NCBI GenBank assembly: GCA_030831135.1
Contig: JAURLR010000105.1
Span: 1-6,527 of the forward strand
From: Alphaproteobacteria bacterium
GTDB lineage: Bacteria; Pseudomonadota; Alphaproteobacteria; UBA6615
DNA: 6,527 nucleotides
Direction: 5' to 3'
Position 1 is the stretch's first letter; every line of letters starts with the position of its first letter. A model generated the notes under the pieces. The model searched no databases and was not told where the DNA came from. It was given only the letters and a program-made list of their open reading frames with translations. A program made the translations under genes and the position numbers. This document shows, piece by piece, positions 1 to 6,527 of this stretch.

Positions 1-3000
1 ATCGGCCAGGCCTGCGAGTTCGATTATTCGGGCACCCAGGCCGTGAAAGCTCTGAAAGACGAGGGCTACCGGGTGGTTCTGGTGAACTCCAACCCGGCCA
101 CGATCATGACCGATCCGGCCTTTGCGGACGCGACCTATATCGAGCCGATCACGCCGGAGATGGTGACCAAGATCCTGGAGGCCGAGCGGCCCGATGCGAT
201 CCTGCCGACCATGGGTGGACAGACCGCGCTCAACACCTGCCTGACCCTCGCCCGTGACGGGACGCTGGACCGGTTGGGTATCGAGATGATCGGCGCCAAG
301 GCCGACGTGATCGACAAGGCCGAGGACCGGCTGCAGTTCCGCGAAGCGATGAGCAAGATCGGACTGGATTCGCCGCGCTCGATGCAGGTGAACAACCGCG
401 AGGATGCGGAGAAGGCGCTGGAATTCGTGCGCCTGCCCGCGATCATCCGGCCGTCCTTCACGCTGGGCGGGCTGGGTGGTGGCATCGCCTATAACCGCGA
501 CGAGTTCTTCGACATTGTCCTGGGCGGCATCGATGCCTCGCCGGTCGGTGAGGTGTTGGTCGAAGAATCAGTGCTCGGCTGGAAGGAATACGAGATGGAG
601 GTTGTGCGCGACAACGCGGACAACTGCATCATCATCTGCTCGATCGAGAATATCGACCCAATGGGCGTCCACACCGGGGATTCAATCACCGTCGCCCCGG
701 CGCTGACACTGACCGATAAAGAATACCAGATCATGCGCAACGCCTCGATCGCGTGCCTGCGCGAAATCGGGGTCGAGACCGGCGGTTCGAACGTCCAGTT
801 CGCGATCAACCCGAAGAACGGGCGCATGGTCGTGATCGAGATGAACCCGCGGGTCAGCCGCTCATCCGCGCTGGCCTCAAAGGCAACGGGCTTCCCGATT
901 GCCAAGATCGCTGCCAAGCTGGCCGTCGGCTATACGCTCGACGAACTCGACAACGAGATCACCGGCGTGACCCCGGCCAGTTTCGAGCCGACCATCGACT
1001 ATATCGTCACCAAGATGCCGCGCTTCACCTTCGAGAAGTTCCCCGGCACCGACGCCACCCTGACCACCTCCATGAAGTCCGTCGGCGAAGTGATGTCGAT
1101 CGGACGTACCTTTGCCGAAAGCCTGCAGAAGGCCTATCGCTCCATGGAAACCGGGCTGACCGGGTTGAACGAGGTTACGATCCCCGGGGTACGGCCCCGC
1201 GGTGAAGGTCAGGGCTTTGACGAGGACGCGGTCTTTGCCGCACTGGGACGACCGACCCCCGACCGCCTGCTGGTCATCGCACAGGCGTTCCGGCTCGGAT
1301 TGTCAGCGGCCGATATCCATCGTGTCACAAAGTTCGACCCCTGGTTCCTGGAGCAGATCTCCTCCATCGTGCAGGCCGAAGCACGGGTTCGCGATCAGGG
1401 GCTGCCGAAAGACTATGACGGCCTGATGAAGCTCAAGAAGATGGGCTTCTCGGACGAGCGGCTGGCGGAGCTGACCGGCACGAATGAACAGACGGTGGTC
1501 GGCCTGCGCCGGAAGCTGGACCTGCATCCGGTCTTCAAGCGGATCGACACCTGCGCCGCCGAATTCCCGAGCCAGACGCCGTATATGTACTCGACCTATG
1601 AGGGCGATTCGACGCTGCATGGCGAGTGCGAAGCCGAACCCACCGACCGCCGGAAGATCATCATTCTGGGCGGCGGCCCGAACCGGATCGGCCAGGGCAT
1701 CGAATTCGACTATTGTTGTGTCCACGCCGTCTTCGCCCTTCGCGAGGCCGGATATGAAACCATCATGATCAACTGCAACCCCGAGACGGTTTCGACCGAC
1801 TATGACACCTCGGACCGCCTGTATTTCGAGCCGTTGACGGCCGAAGACGTGATCGAGATCTGCCGCCTCGAAATGGAGAGCGGCGACCTGCGGGGTGTCA
1901 TCGTGCAGTTTGGCGGGCAGACCCCGCTGAAGCTCGCCGACGCGCTTGAGGCGGCAGGCATTCCCATTCTGGGCACGTCGCCCGATGCCATCGACCTGGC
2001 CGAGGACCGGAAACGGTTCCAGCAGCTCCTGCAGCAACTCGGCCTGCGCCAGCCCGAGAACGCCATCGCCGAAAGCGCCGAGGAAGCACTGGCTGCAGCG
2101 GAAACCCTCGGTTTCCCGTTGCTCATTCGTCCGTCTTACGTGCTGGGCGGCCGGGCGATGGAACTCGTCCACGGCATGGACCAGCTGACCCGCTACATCA
2201 ACGAAGCCGTGCGGGTCTCGGATAACAGCCCGGTCTTGCTGGATCGCTATCTGCAGGATGCCATTGAAGTCGACGTGGACGCGATCTGCGACACCAGCGG
2301 TGCCGTGCATGTCGCCGGGATCATGGAGCATATCGAGGAAGCCGGCATACATTCCGGCGACAGCGCCTGCTCGCTCCCGCCCTATTCCCTCAGCGATGAG
2401 GTCATCACGGAAATCCGGCGCCAGACCGAAATTCTCGCGCGCGCGCTCAACGTTCTGGGCCTGATGAATATCCAGTTCGCGATCAAGGACGGCGATGTCT
2501 ACCTGATCGAGGTGAACCCGCGCGCCAGCCGCACGGTTCCGTTTGTGGCCAAGGCGACCGGTGTCCCGATTGCAAAGATCGCTGCCCGGATCATGGCCGG
2601 TGAAATGCTCGCCGATTTCGATCTGCCCGATCCCGATGCGCCGCTCGGGCATGTCGCGGTGAAGGAAGCCGTCTTCCCCTTCGCACGTTTCCCCGGGGTC
2701 GACACGATCCTGGGCCCGGAAATGAAATCCACCGGCGAAGTGATGGGACTGGACCGGGATTTCGGGCACGCCTTTGCCAAGTCCCAGATCGGCGGCGGCA
2801 CGAAGGTCCCGACAAGCGGGCGTGTCTTCATCTCCGTTCGGGATCGCGACAAACCGGCCATGGTCGAGATGTCCCAGCGCCTGATCGAGATGGGCTTCGG
2901 GATCGTGGCGACCAGCGGAACAGCCCGTGTGCTTGAAGAAGCCGGGGTCGAGGTGGAAACCGTCAACAAGGTTCTCGAGGGTCGCCCGCATATTGTTGAT

Positions 3001-3219
3001 GCAATGCAGAACGGCGACATCCAGCTGGTGTTCAACACCACCGAGGGTGTCAGTTCGATCTCCGACAGCTACAGCCTGCGCCGTTCGGCGCTGACATTGA
3101 AGATCCCCTACTACACGACGGTCGCCGGCGCACGGGCCTCAATCGCCTCAATTAAGGCGGTTCAGAGCGGCGGCCTTGAAGTTGCGCCGTTACAGTCGTA
3201 TTTTAGTCAGGATTTTTGA
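1..3219 (+). CDS. carB: Carbamoyl-phosphate synthase large subunit (5' end outside window)
   Basis: CarB makes carbamoyl phosphate from ammonia (supplied by the CarA glutaminase), bicarbonate and two ATP, feeding arginine and pyrimidine synthesis in the cytoplasm. The frame is open from base 1, where the protein already reads [11 protein letters not shown], matching about residue 20 of E. coli CarB, so roughly 20 codons lie upstream; the GTG at 43 is internal. Both ATP-grasp halves are visible and paralogous: IGQACEFDY at base 1 and IGQGIEFDY near 1687, the metal/ATP motifs IEMNPR (near 835) and IEVNPR (near 2506), and the first-half [10 protein letters not shown] (442-471). The oligomerisation linker lies around 1150-1620. 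The C-terminal MGS-like allosteric domain (about 2815-3150) keeps the TSGT, VNK and NTT positions used for UMP/IMP and the YYTT segment used for ornithine, so allosteric control is probably retained. Its 1072 visible residues plus the missing start give the usual length. A short GDSTLHG insertion relative to E. coli precedes the second half. Confidence 0.98.
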   Translation: MGQACEFDYSGTQAVKALKDEGYRVVLVNSNPATIMTDPAFADATYIEPITPEMVTKILEAERPDAILPTMGGQTALNTCLTLARDGTLDRLGIEMIGAKADVIDKAEDRLQFREAMSKIGLDSPRSMQVNNREDAEKALEFVRLPAIIRPSFTLGGLGGGIAYNRDEFFDIVLGGIDASPVGEVLVEESVLGWKEYEMEVVRDNADNCIIICSIENIDPMGVHTGDSITVAPALTLTDKEYQIMRNASIACLREIGVETGGSNVQFAINPKNGRMVVIEMNPRVSRSSALASKATGFPIAKIAAKLAVGYTLDELDNEITGVTPASFEPTIDYIVTKMPRFTFEKFPGTDATLTTSMKSVGEVMSIGRTFAESLQKAYRSMETGLTGLNEVTIPGVRPRGEGQGFDEDAVFAALGRPTPDRLLVIAQAFRLGLSAADIHRVTKFDPWFLEQISSIVQAEARVRDQGLPKDYDGLMKLKKMGFSDERLAELTGTNEQTVVGLRRKLDLHPVFKRIDTCAAEFPSQTPYMYSTYEGDSTLHGECEAEPTDRRKIIILGGGPNRIGQGIEFDYCCVHAVFALREAGYETIMINCNPETVSTDYDTSDRLYFEPLTAEDVIEICRLEMESGDLRGVIVQFGGQTPLKLADALEAAGIPILGTSPDAIDLAEDRKRFQQLLQQLGLRQPENAIAESAEEALAAAETLGFPLLIRPSYVLGGRAMELVHGMDQLTRYINEAVRVSDNSPVLLDRYLQDAIEVDVDAICDTSGAVHVAGIMEHIEEAGIHSGDSACSLPPYSLSDEVITEIRRQTEILARALNVLGLMNIQFAIKDGDVYLIEVNPRASRTVPFVAKATGVPIAKIAARIMAGEMLADFDLPDPDAPLGHVAVKEAVFPFARFPGVDTILGPEMKSTGEVMGLDRDFGHAFAKSQIGGGTKVPTSGRVFISVRDRDKPAMVEMSQRLIEMGFGIVATSGTARVLEEAGVEVETVNKVLEGRPHIVDAMQNGDIQLVFNTTEGVSSISDSYSLRRSALTLKIPYYTTVAGARASIASIKAVQSGGLEVAPLQSYFSQDF

Positions 3220-3226
3220 ACGGCTT

Positions 3227-3287
3227 AACCCGCCGGACGTTCGTAGCAGGTGTAATTCTGCCTGATACGGCCAGCGGCGGGTTTTTT
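3227..3287 (+). terminator. Probable intrinsic terminator downstream of carB
   Basis: A perfect 9-bp stem, AACCCGCCG (3227-3235) with CGGCGGGTT (3275-3283), leads into six T residues (3282-3287), starting 7 bases after the carB stop. The 39-base loop is itself structured: CGTAgCAGG (3242-3250) pairs with CCTGaTACG (3261-3269) with one G-A mismatch, leaving a 10-base loop. The T run is only on the plus-strand 3' side, so it should act on carB transcripts. It also lies upstream of greA, so if transcription continues from carB it would act as an attenuator for greA. The long compound stem is unusual for a simple terminator. Confidence 0.75.
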
Positions 3288-3311
3288 AGTCTGTGCAAGC
3301 CATTACATCCC

Positions 3312-3332
3312 TGCCGACCCATCCGGGTGGCA
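3312..3332 (+). promoter_or_regulatory. Hairpin in the probable greA leader
   Basis: TGCC (3312-3315) and ACCC (3317-3320) pair with GGGT (3325-3328) and GGCA (3329-3332), giving 8 bp with one bulged G (3316) and an ATCC tetraloop. It ends 20 bases before the greA start codon. No T run follows, so it is not a terminator; it could affect translation, RNA stability or polymerase pausing. I saw no convincing -35/-10 pair for greA in the 133-base gap, and the ribosome-binding signal is weak (GAACGAG at 3336-3342). Its role is inferred from the potential to pair only. Confidence 0.4.
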
Positions 3333-3352
3333 ATTGAACGAGCAGTCGGACC

Positions 3353-3826
3353 ATGGATAAGCTCCCAATGACCACCGAGGGCCATCAGGCTCTCCAGGAA
3401 GAATTGCGGAATCTCAAATCGGTCGAACGGCCGAATATCGTGAAGGCGATTGCGGCCGCGCGTGAACACGGTGATCTCTCGGAGAATGCCGAATATCATG
3501 CCGCACGCGAGCGCCAGAGCTTCATCGAAGGGCGTATTGGCGAACTCGAAGACGCGATCAAGCGCGCCGAAGTCATCGACACCTCCAAGCTCAAGGGCAA
3601 GACAGTGCGCTTCGGGGCAACCGTAAAGGTGACCGACGAGGAAACCGACGAAGAAATCACCTACCAGCTCGTGGGCGAACTGGAAGCCGACATCAAGCAG
3701 CGCAAGATTTCGATCGGTTCACCGCTCGGACGCGCCCTGATCGGACGCGAAGTCGGCGACAGCGTGGAAGTGACAACGCCCAATGGCGTGCGCTATTTCG
3801 AGGTCATCAACGTTCGCTTCAAGTAG
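3353..3826 (+). CDS. greA: Transcription elongation factor GreA
   Basis: GreA enters the secondary channel of backtracked RNA polymerase and stimulates cleavage of the extruded RNA 3' end, rescuing arrested complexes and aiding fidelity. The 157-residue protein matches the family's usual length (158 in E. coli) and aligns from its first residues ([10 protein letters not shown] against MQAIPMTLRG), which supports the ATG at 3353. Residues 1-75 form the N-terminal coiled coil with the signature [18 protein letters not shown]41 and E44 at its tip are the conserved acidic pair that positions the catalytic magnesium. The C-terminal FKBP-like domain (about 80-157) includes the conserved [14 protein letters not shown] stretch. 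The gene follows carB after 133 bases, an adjacency common in alphaproteobacteria. The upstream terminator suggests it has its own promoter, which I could not locate. Nothing looks degraded. Confidence 0.98.
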   Translation: MDKLPMTTEGHQALQEELRNLKSVERPNIVKAIAAAREHGDLSENAEYHAARERQSFIEGRIGELEDAIKRAEVIDTSKLKGKTVRFGATVKVTDEETDEEITYQLVGELEADIKQRKISIGSPLGRALIGREVGDSVEVTTPNGVRYFEVINVRFK

Positions 3827-3835
3827 CCGCGAACG
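3811..3835. other. Hairpin across the greA stop codon, between convergent genes
   Basis: CGTTCGC (3811-3817) and GCGAACG (3829-3835) form a perfect 7-bp stem around an 11-base loop that contains the greA TAG (3824-3826). The adjacent minus-strand gene ends only 17 bases after greA, so this dyad lies where both transcripts should end. Neither side has a T run, so it does not meet the usual intrinsic-terminator pattern. It may protect the 3' end or simply be chance in GC-rich DNA. Confidence 0.3.
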
Positions 3836-3843
3836 CCTGACAT

Positions 3844-4371
3844 TCATTCGTCGGGATCGTCGACCGGAACGCTGGAAGCGTATTTCGAACTCCGGATCAC
3901 CTGAAATGTCTGCACCGTCGAAACATGCGGCGCGGCAGTCAGACGTGCGGTCAGTGCGTTTTCATGGGCGGTGTTGCGCGCCACGATCCGCAGCATGAAA
4001 TCACCACCACCACGAATCATGTCGCAGCGCCGCACTTCGGGCCAGGCCGTGAGATGACGCTCAAACTCCGTCAGGACGGCTTCCGACTGACTGTCGAGGC
4101 CAACCAGCGCGTGAAACGCGACCTCATATCCGAGCAGTTCAGCATCGAGTTCGGCATGATAATCCTTGATATACCCGGCCGCCTCCAGAGCACGCACCCG
4201 GCGCAGGCACGGCGGTGCGGAAATCCCCGCGCGGCGTGCCAGCTCCACATTGGTGATCCGGCCCTCGTCACGAAGGTTCCGCAGAATCCGTCGGTCGATT
4301 GCGTCGAGTTTGACCTTGCGACTTTCCGTCGATTTCACGGCGACACCGCCCTCGGAATTGCTATCGGACAT
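3844..4371 (-). CDS. Lrp/AsnC-family transcriptional regulator
   Basis: This is a feast/famine regulator, a class that usually binds an amino acid or related metabolite and forms dimers to octamers that bend DNA. From the ATG at 4371 it has 175 residues. Residues 22-70 form the winged helix-turn-helix (LDAIDRRILRNLRDEGRITN, then ELARRAGISAPPCLRRVRALEAAGYI, close to E. coli Lrp). Residues 84-160 form the RAM effector and oligomerisation domain, including GGGDFMLRI where family members have a GDxD-type motif. The first 20 residues are a polar tail (MSDSNSEGG), longer than in E. coli Lrp, and a short acidic tail (DDPDE) ends the protein. A longer frame opens at a TTG (4410), but the ATG has GGAG 11 bases upstream and GAAG closer, so I prefer it. 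The leader has a small CGGCG/CGCCG hairpin (4391-4407). It converges with greA and is divergent from the ELM1 operon, its most likely target along with itself. The effector cannot be named. Confidence 0.93.
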   Translation of the reverse strand: MSDSNSEGGVAVKSTESRKVKLDAIDRRILRNLRDEGRITNVELARRAGISAPPCLRRVRALEAAGYIKDYHAELDAELLGYEVAFHALVGLDSQSEAVLTEFERHLTAWPEVRRCDMIRGGGDFMLRIVARNTAHENALTARLTAAPHVSTVQTFQVIRSSKYASSVPVDDPDE

Positions 4372-4491
4372 TGTCTTCGTGTCTCCAGATCGGCGGGTTA
4401 GTCGCCGCAAGAAGGGGGCCCGTGGGAATCATTCAGGCGCACCCCTATAGTTGTGTATCAGATGTCTTCTCGCCGGGGATGATGCTAGCAG

Positions 4492-4510
4492 ATTGTAATT
4501 ATATTTCAAT
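4492..4510. promoter_or_regulatory. AT-rich 19-bp palindrome, candidate operator for the Lrp-type regulator
   Basis: ATTGTAATTATATTTCAAT is an imperfect inverted repeat centred on 4501, of the form ATTGnAATnnnATTnCAAT, with 7 of 9 base pairs matching across the dyad. It stands out as AT-rich in otherwise GC-rich DNA and lies in the 182-base divergent intergenic region, about 120 bases before the regulator's start and 43 before the ELM1-family start. Lrp-family sites are typically AT-rich dyads of about 15 bp (Lrp consensus YAGHAWATTWTDCTR), so autoregulation plus control of the operon is plausible. I found no clear -35/-10 pair on either strand in this gap. Confidence 0.45.
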
Positions 4511-4553
4511 CGAACGGCTCCGGTTTTTCGTATCATTCAATGGTCGCATACCC

Positions 4554-5528
4554 GTGAACGCAGAAACCACGAACAGTATTGCATCCTGCTGGATTTTGAC
4601 CGACGGGAAAGTCGGCATGGTGAACCAGTGCCGGGGTCTGGCCGAAGTGCTCGGCGTCGAACCCGTCTCGAAGGTGATTGACCTGCGCGCGCCCTGGCAA
4701 TGGCTGCCGCCCGTCCTCACGCCGAACCTGCTGAGCGTCACAACCAGCGGTTCGGACCCGCTGACGCCACCCTGGCCCGAGTTGCTGATCGCGAGCGGGC
4801 GCAAATCCGTTGCCCCCGCCCGAGCGATCCGAAAAGCCAGCAATGGCAAGACCTTCTGCGTCCAGATACAGGATCCCGGCGTATCTCCCACCGCATTTGA
4901 TCTGGTTGTGGCCCCCGCCCATGACGGTATGGCGGGCGAGAACGTGATGTCGACAACGGGATCCCTGCATGGCCTCACCGAAAGCATCCTGGCAAAGGCC
5001 CGTATTCGCTTTGCCGATCGTGTTGCGCAGCTTCAGCGCCCGCTTCTGGCGGTTCTCCTGGGCGGGGACAACAGCGTTTTCAAGCTGACCGAAGCCTATG
5101 GACGCACACTGGCCGGCCAGTTGCGCGATCTGACGCAAAATCACGGCTGGGGACTGGCCGTCACCCCATCGCGCCGCACACCCCAGCATGCCCGCCATGC
5201 GATTGCCGAAGCGCTTCGCGACACCGGCGCTGACGTCTGGGACGAAACCGGGGACAACCCGTATCTTGGTTTCCTGGCCCATGCCGATGCGATCATCGTC
5301 ACCGGGGATTCCGTCAACATGGTCAGCGAAGCCACCGCGACCGGAAAACCGGTTCATGTGGCACATCTGGAGGGAGGGTCGGACAAGTTCCGGCGGTTCC
5401 ACCAGAACATGGAATCACGCGGCATTACGCGCCCCTTCAACGGAACCATCGAAAACTGGGATTACGAACCCCTCGACGACACAGCCATGATCGCCGCAGA
5501 AATACGACGGCGGATTGCAATTGCCTGA
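4554..5528 (+). CDS. ELM1-family (DUF1022, GT-B-like) protein of unknown bacterial function
   Basis: The protein belongs to the mitochondrial fission ELM1 family (formerly DUF1022), named for the Arabidopsis protein that recruits dynamin-related proteins to mitochondria; the role of bacterial members is not established. Family hallmarks in order, numbered from the GTG at 4554 (324 residues): WILTDGKVGMVNQ (13-25), PELLIASGRKS (75-85), VQIQDPG then FDLVVAPAHDG and ENVMSTTGSLHGLT (103-142), LLAVLLGGDN (164-173), TPSRRT (204-209), NPY and ADAIIVTGDSVNMVSEATATGKPV (235-267). The two halves and the DSVNMVSEA...GKP segment resemble the GT-B glycosyltransferase fold, so a sugar-nucleotide role is possible but unproven. 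No signal peptide or membrane segment is seen. The frame is open back to 4371, overlapping the regulator's start, but the extra residues are not family-like and cover the AT-rich intergenic DNA. GTG 4554 gives the usual length, though it has no clear ribosome-binding site; ATG 4479 is the main alternative. It leads a probable three-gene operon. Confidence 0.88.
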   Translation: MNAETTNSIASCWILTDGKVGMVNQCRGLAEVLGVEPVSKVIDLRAPWQWLPPVLTPNLLSVTTSGSDPLTPPWPELLIASGRKSVAPARAIRKASNGKTFCVQIQDPGVSPTAFDLVVAPAHDGMAGENVMSTTGSLHGLTESILAKARIRFADRVAQLQRPLLAVLLGGDNSVFKLTEAYGRTLAGQLRDLTQNHGWGLAVTPSRRTPQHARHAIAEALRDTGADVWDETGDNPYLGFLAHADAIIVTGDSVNMVSEATATGKPVHVAHLEGGSDKFRRFHQNMESRGITRPFNGTIENWDYEPLDDTAMIAAEIRRRIAIA

Positions 5529-5549
5529 GTCGCGAACTAAGAAACTTAC

Positions 5550-6173
5550 ATGTCGATAATCGATTTCAAGGCGCTGGCGGATACCCCTCTCGCGCATGAT
5601 CCTTATGACCACGTGCTGGTACCGGGCCTCATCACCAAAGAGGCGCTGGCGGCGGCCCATGCCGATTTTCCCGAAATCGACAGACCGGGTAGTTTTCCCA
5701 CCGGCCAACTGAAATACGGCCCGGGTTTTGCCGCGCTGCTTGAAGCTCTCGAAGGTCCCGAACTGGCCGCAGCACTGGGCGCCAAGATGGGGATCAACCT
5801 GACCGGCAAACCGACCATGGTGACGGTGCGGGGTCGGGCGCGCCCGACCGATGGCCAGATCCATATTGATTCTGCCGGCAAGCTGGTCACGGTCCTGCTT
5901 TACATGAACCCGGCCTGGGAAGAGCCCGGTGGGCAGTTGCGCCTGCTGCGCAGCCCCAACAATCTGGACGACTACGCGGTGGAGGTTCCCCCCGATGAAG
6001 GAACCTTCCTCGCCTTCCCCTGCATCAAGAACGCGTGGCATGGGCATCATCCCTTCGATGGAGAACGGCGCACGATACAGTTGAACTGGGTCAACAGCCG
6101 TGCCTACAAGAGGCGCGAGCAGATACGCCACTCGATCTCGGCATTCTTCAAGTCGTTCCGGCCCAGACCCTAA
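5550..6173 (+). CDS. 2-oxoglutarate/Fe(II)-dependent oxygenase-like protein
   Basis: A 207-residue protein with the pattern of the 2OG-Fe(II) oxygenase superfamily (prolyl-hydroxylase-like, PF13640-type). These enzymes use 2-oxoglutarate and O2 to hydroxylate a substrate. The N-terminal DPYDHVLVPGLITKEAL (17-33) is typical of the leading strand and helix. The HxD iron motif is H105-I-D107 in GQIHIDSAGKLVTVLLYMNP. The distal histidine is most likely H164 in NAWHGHHPFDGERRTIQLNWV, with R173 or R174 9-10 residues on to bind the 2OG carboxylate; H166 and H167 are alternative ligands. The triad therefore looks intact. GGQLRLL (127-133) is the expected strand between them. There is no signal peptide. 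The tail after about 183 is basic (KRREQIR, KSFRPRP). It starts 21 bases after the ELM1-family stop with a weak AAGAAAC ribosome-binding signal, and its TAA overlaps the ribosome-binding site of the next gene, so co-transcription is likely. The substrate is unknown. Confidence 0.85.
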   Translation: MSIIDFKALADTPLAHDPYDHVLVPGLITKEALAAAHADFPEIDRPGSFPTGQLKYGPGFAALLEALEGPELAAALGAKMGINLTGKPTMVTVRGRARPTDGQIHIDSAGKLVTVLLYMNPAWEEPGGQLRLLRSPNNLDDYAVEVPPDEGTFLAFPCIKNAWHGHHPFDGERRTIQLNWVNSRAYKRREQIRHSISAFFKSFRPRP

Positions 6174-6178
6174 GGAAG
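6172..6178 (+). promoter_or_regulatory. Ribosome-binding site of the 3' partial gene
   Basis: AAGGAAG ends 9 bases before the ATG at 6188 and overlaps the TAA (6171-6173) of the oxygenase gene. It is the best ribosome-binding sequence in the window, it fixes the start of the last gene, and the overlap suggests translational coupling. Confidence 0.75.
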
Positions 6179-6187
6179 ACGCAGCGC

Positions 6188-6527
6188 ATGGCGCTCGACA
6201 TCGACACCTTCTCCAACGTCAAAGGCGGATTCCCGTTCTTCAAGGCCGCCGGCCACCCGGCGGCGGCGCCGAAGACCAAGGCGATGCTGGCACGGCTCGC
6301 CGCGCTGGATTCGGTTGCGATCTATGACCCTTCGGGCTTCGCGCCAGCCTTCGCACAGCTCTATTCCTTCGATCCGCTGCCGATCTCCCATGTCTTCGTG
6401 CAGGACCTTTCGGTTCTGGGCGAAACCGTGCTCGGCCAGACCACCCAGCCGATCACCGACCTTGCCGCAGCAAATGTCTCGGCCTTGCTGGTTATGGCCT
6501 TCGATGCCGACAAGACCGTGCGCGATA
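6188..6527 (+). CDS. Unrecognised protein, 3' end outside window
   Basis: An open frame starts at ATG 6188 and runs to the window edge without a stop (113 codons visible). I do not recognise the family with confidence. The visible protein begins MALDIDTFSNVKGGFPFFKAAG, then has a basic, Ala-rich helix-like stretch (25-41). After that it looks like alternating strands and helices: SVAIYDPSGF (42-51), SHVFVQD (67-73), LGETVLGQTTQPITDL (77-92) and SALLVMAFDAD (98-108). The order strand, D, G-x4-G, PI, strand resembles Rossmann-like domains that precede sugar-modifying or methyltransferase regions, but that is a weak inference. There is no signal peptide or membrane segment. The strong ribosome-binding site and the 14-base gap after the oxygenase put it in the same probable operon. 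Coding character is supported by GC-rich third positions continuous with its neighbours. Confidence 0.8.
   Translation, partial: MALDIDTFSNVKGGFPFFKAAGHPAAAPKTKAMLARLAALDSVAIYDPSGFAPAFAQLYSFDPLPISHVFVQDLSVLGETVLGQTTQPITDLAAANVSALLVMAFDADKTVRD

Noticed and set aside
43..45. GTG as the start of carB
   Set aside because: The frame is open upstream to base 1 and already encodes the conserved [11 protein letters not shown] segment, so the real start is outside the window.
1303..2991. Long minus-strand open frame (562 codons) antisense to carB
   Set aside because: It lies wholly inside a fully conserved carB frame and its translation is rich in H, D, G and R with no recognisable domain, as expected for the antisense shadow of GC-rich coding DNA.
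4372..4410. TTG-initiated 13-residue extension of the Lrp-type regulator
   Set aside because: The ATG at 4371 has better ribosome-binding spacing, and the extension is Arg-rich and unlike family N-termini.
4493..4536. Possible promoter elements TTGTAA, TATATT and TATCAT upstream of the ELM1-family gene
   Set aside because: No pairing of these gives a -35 and -10 at 16-18 base spacing, so I do not call a promoter.
4533..5402. Minus-strand open frame of 289 codons antisense to the ELM1-family gene
   Set aside because: The plus-strand frame carries clear family motifs throughout; the antisense translation shows none.
5514..5521. ATTGCAAT palindrome near the end of the ELM1-family gene as a second operator copy
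   Set aside because: It is only 8 bp, lies in coding sequence and shares just the outer ATTG/CAAT with the intergenic dyad; chance is sufficient.
5415..6131. Minus-strand open frame of 238 codons antisense to the oxygenase gene
   Set aside because: The plus strand has the catalytic motifs and a sensible operon position; the reverse frame spans an intergenic gap and has no family-like pattern.

Overview
The window is GC-rich chromosomal DNA from an alphaproteobacterium. The CarB and GreA sequences, the carB-greA adjacency, and the bacterial ELM1-family protein and Lrp-type regulator beside them point to the Rhodospirillales or a related order, but nothing here fixes the genus. There are no mobile elements, CRISPR arrays, rRNA or tRNA genes, and codon use looks uniform across the genes.

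Layout. Positions 1-3219 hold nearly all of carB (large subunit of carbamoyl-phosphate synthase), lacking only about 20 N-terminal codons. A 133-base gap follows, with a strong hairpin plus six T residues just after the carB stop and a second compact hairpin in the probable greA leader. greA (3353-3826) encodes the transcript-cleavage factor. It converges on an Lrp/AsnC-family regulator on the minus strand (3844-4371), with only 17 bases between the two stop codons. The regulator is divergent from a plus-strand set of three closely spaced genes: an ELM1-family protein (4554-5528), a 2-oxoglutarate/Fe(II) oxygenase-like protein (5550-6173) and an unrecognised gene that runs off the right edge (6188 onward).

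How the parts fit. carB and greA are core housekeeping genes (arginine/pyrimidine precursor supply and RNA polymerase rescue). The ELM1-oxygenase-unknown set looks like one transcription unit, with gaps of 21 and 14 bases. The divergent intergenic region contains an AT-rich 19-bp imperfect palindrome at 4492-4510, a plausible operator for the adjacent Lrp-type regulator. The part of the window most likely to be undescribed is this small operon: a GT-B-like protein of unknown bacterial function, an oxygenase with an intact metal triad, and a novel third protein, possibly under amino-acid-responsive control. No function for the set can be read from the sequence alone.
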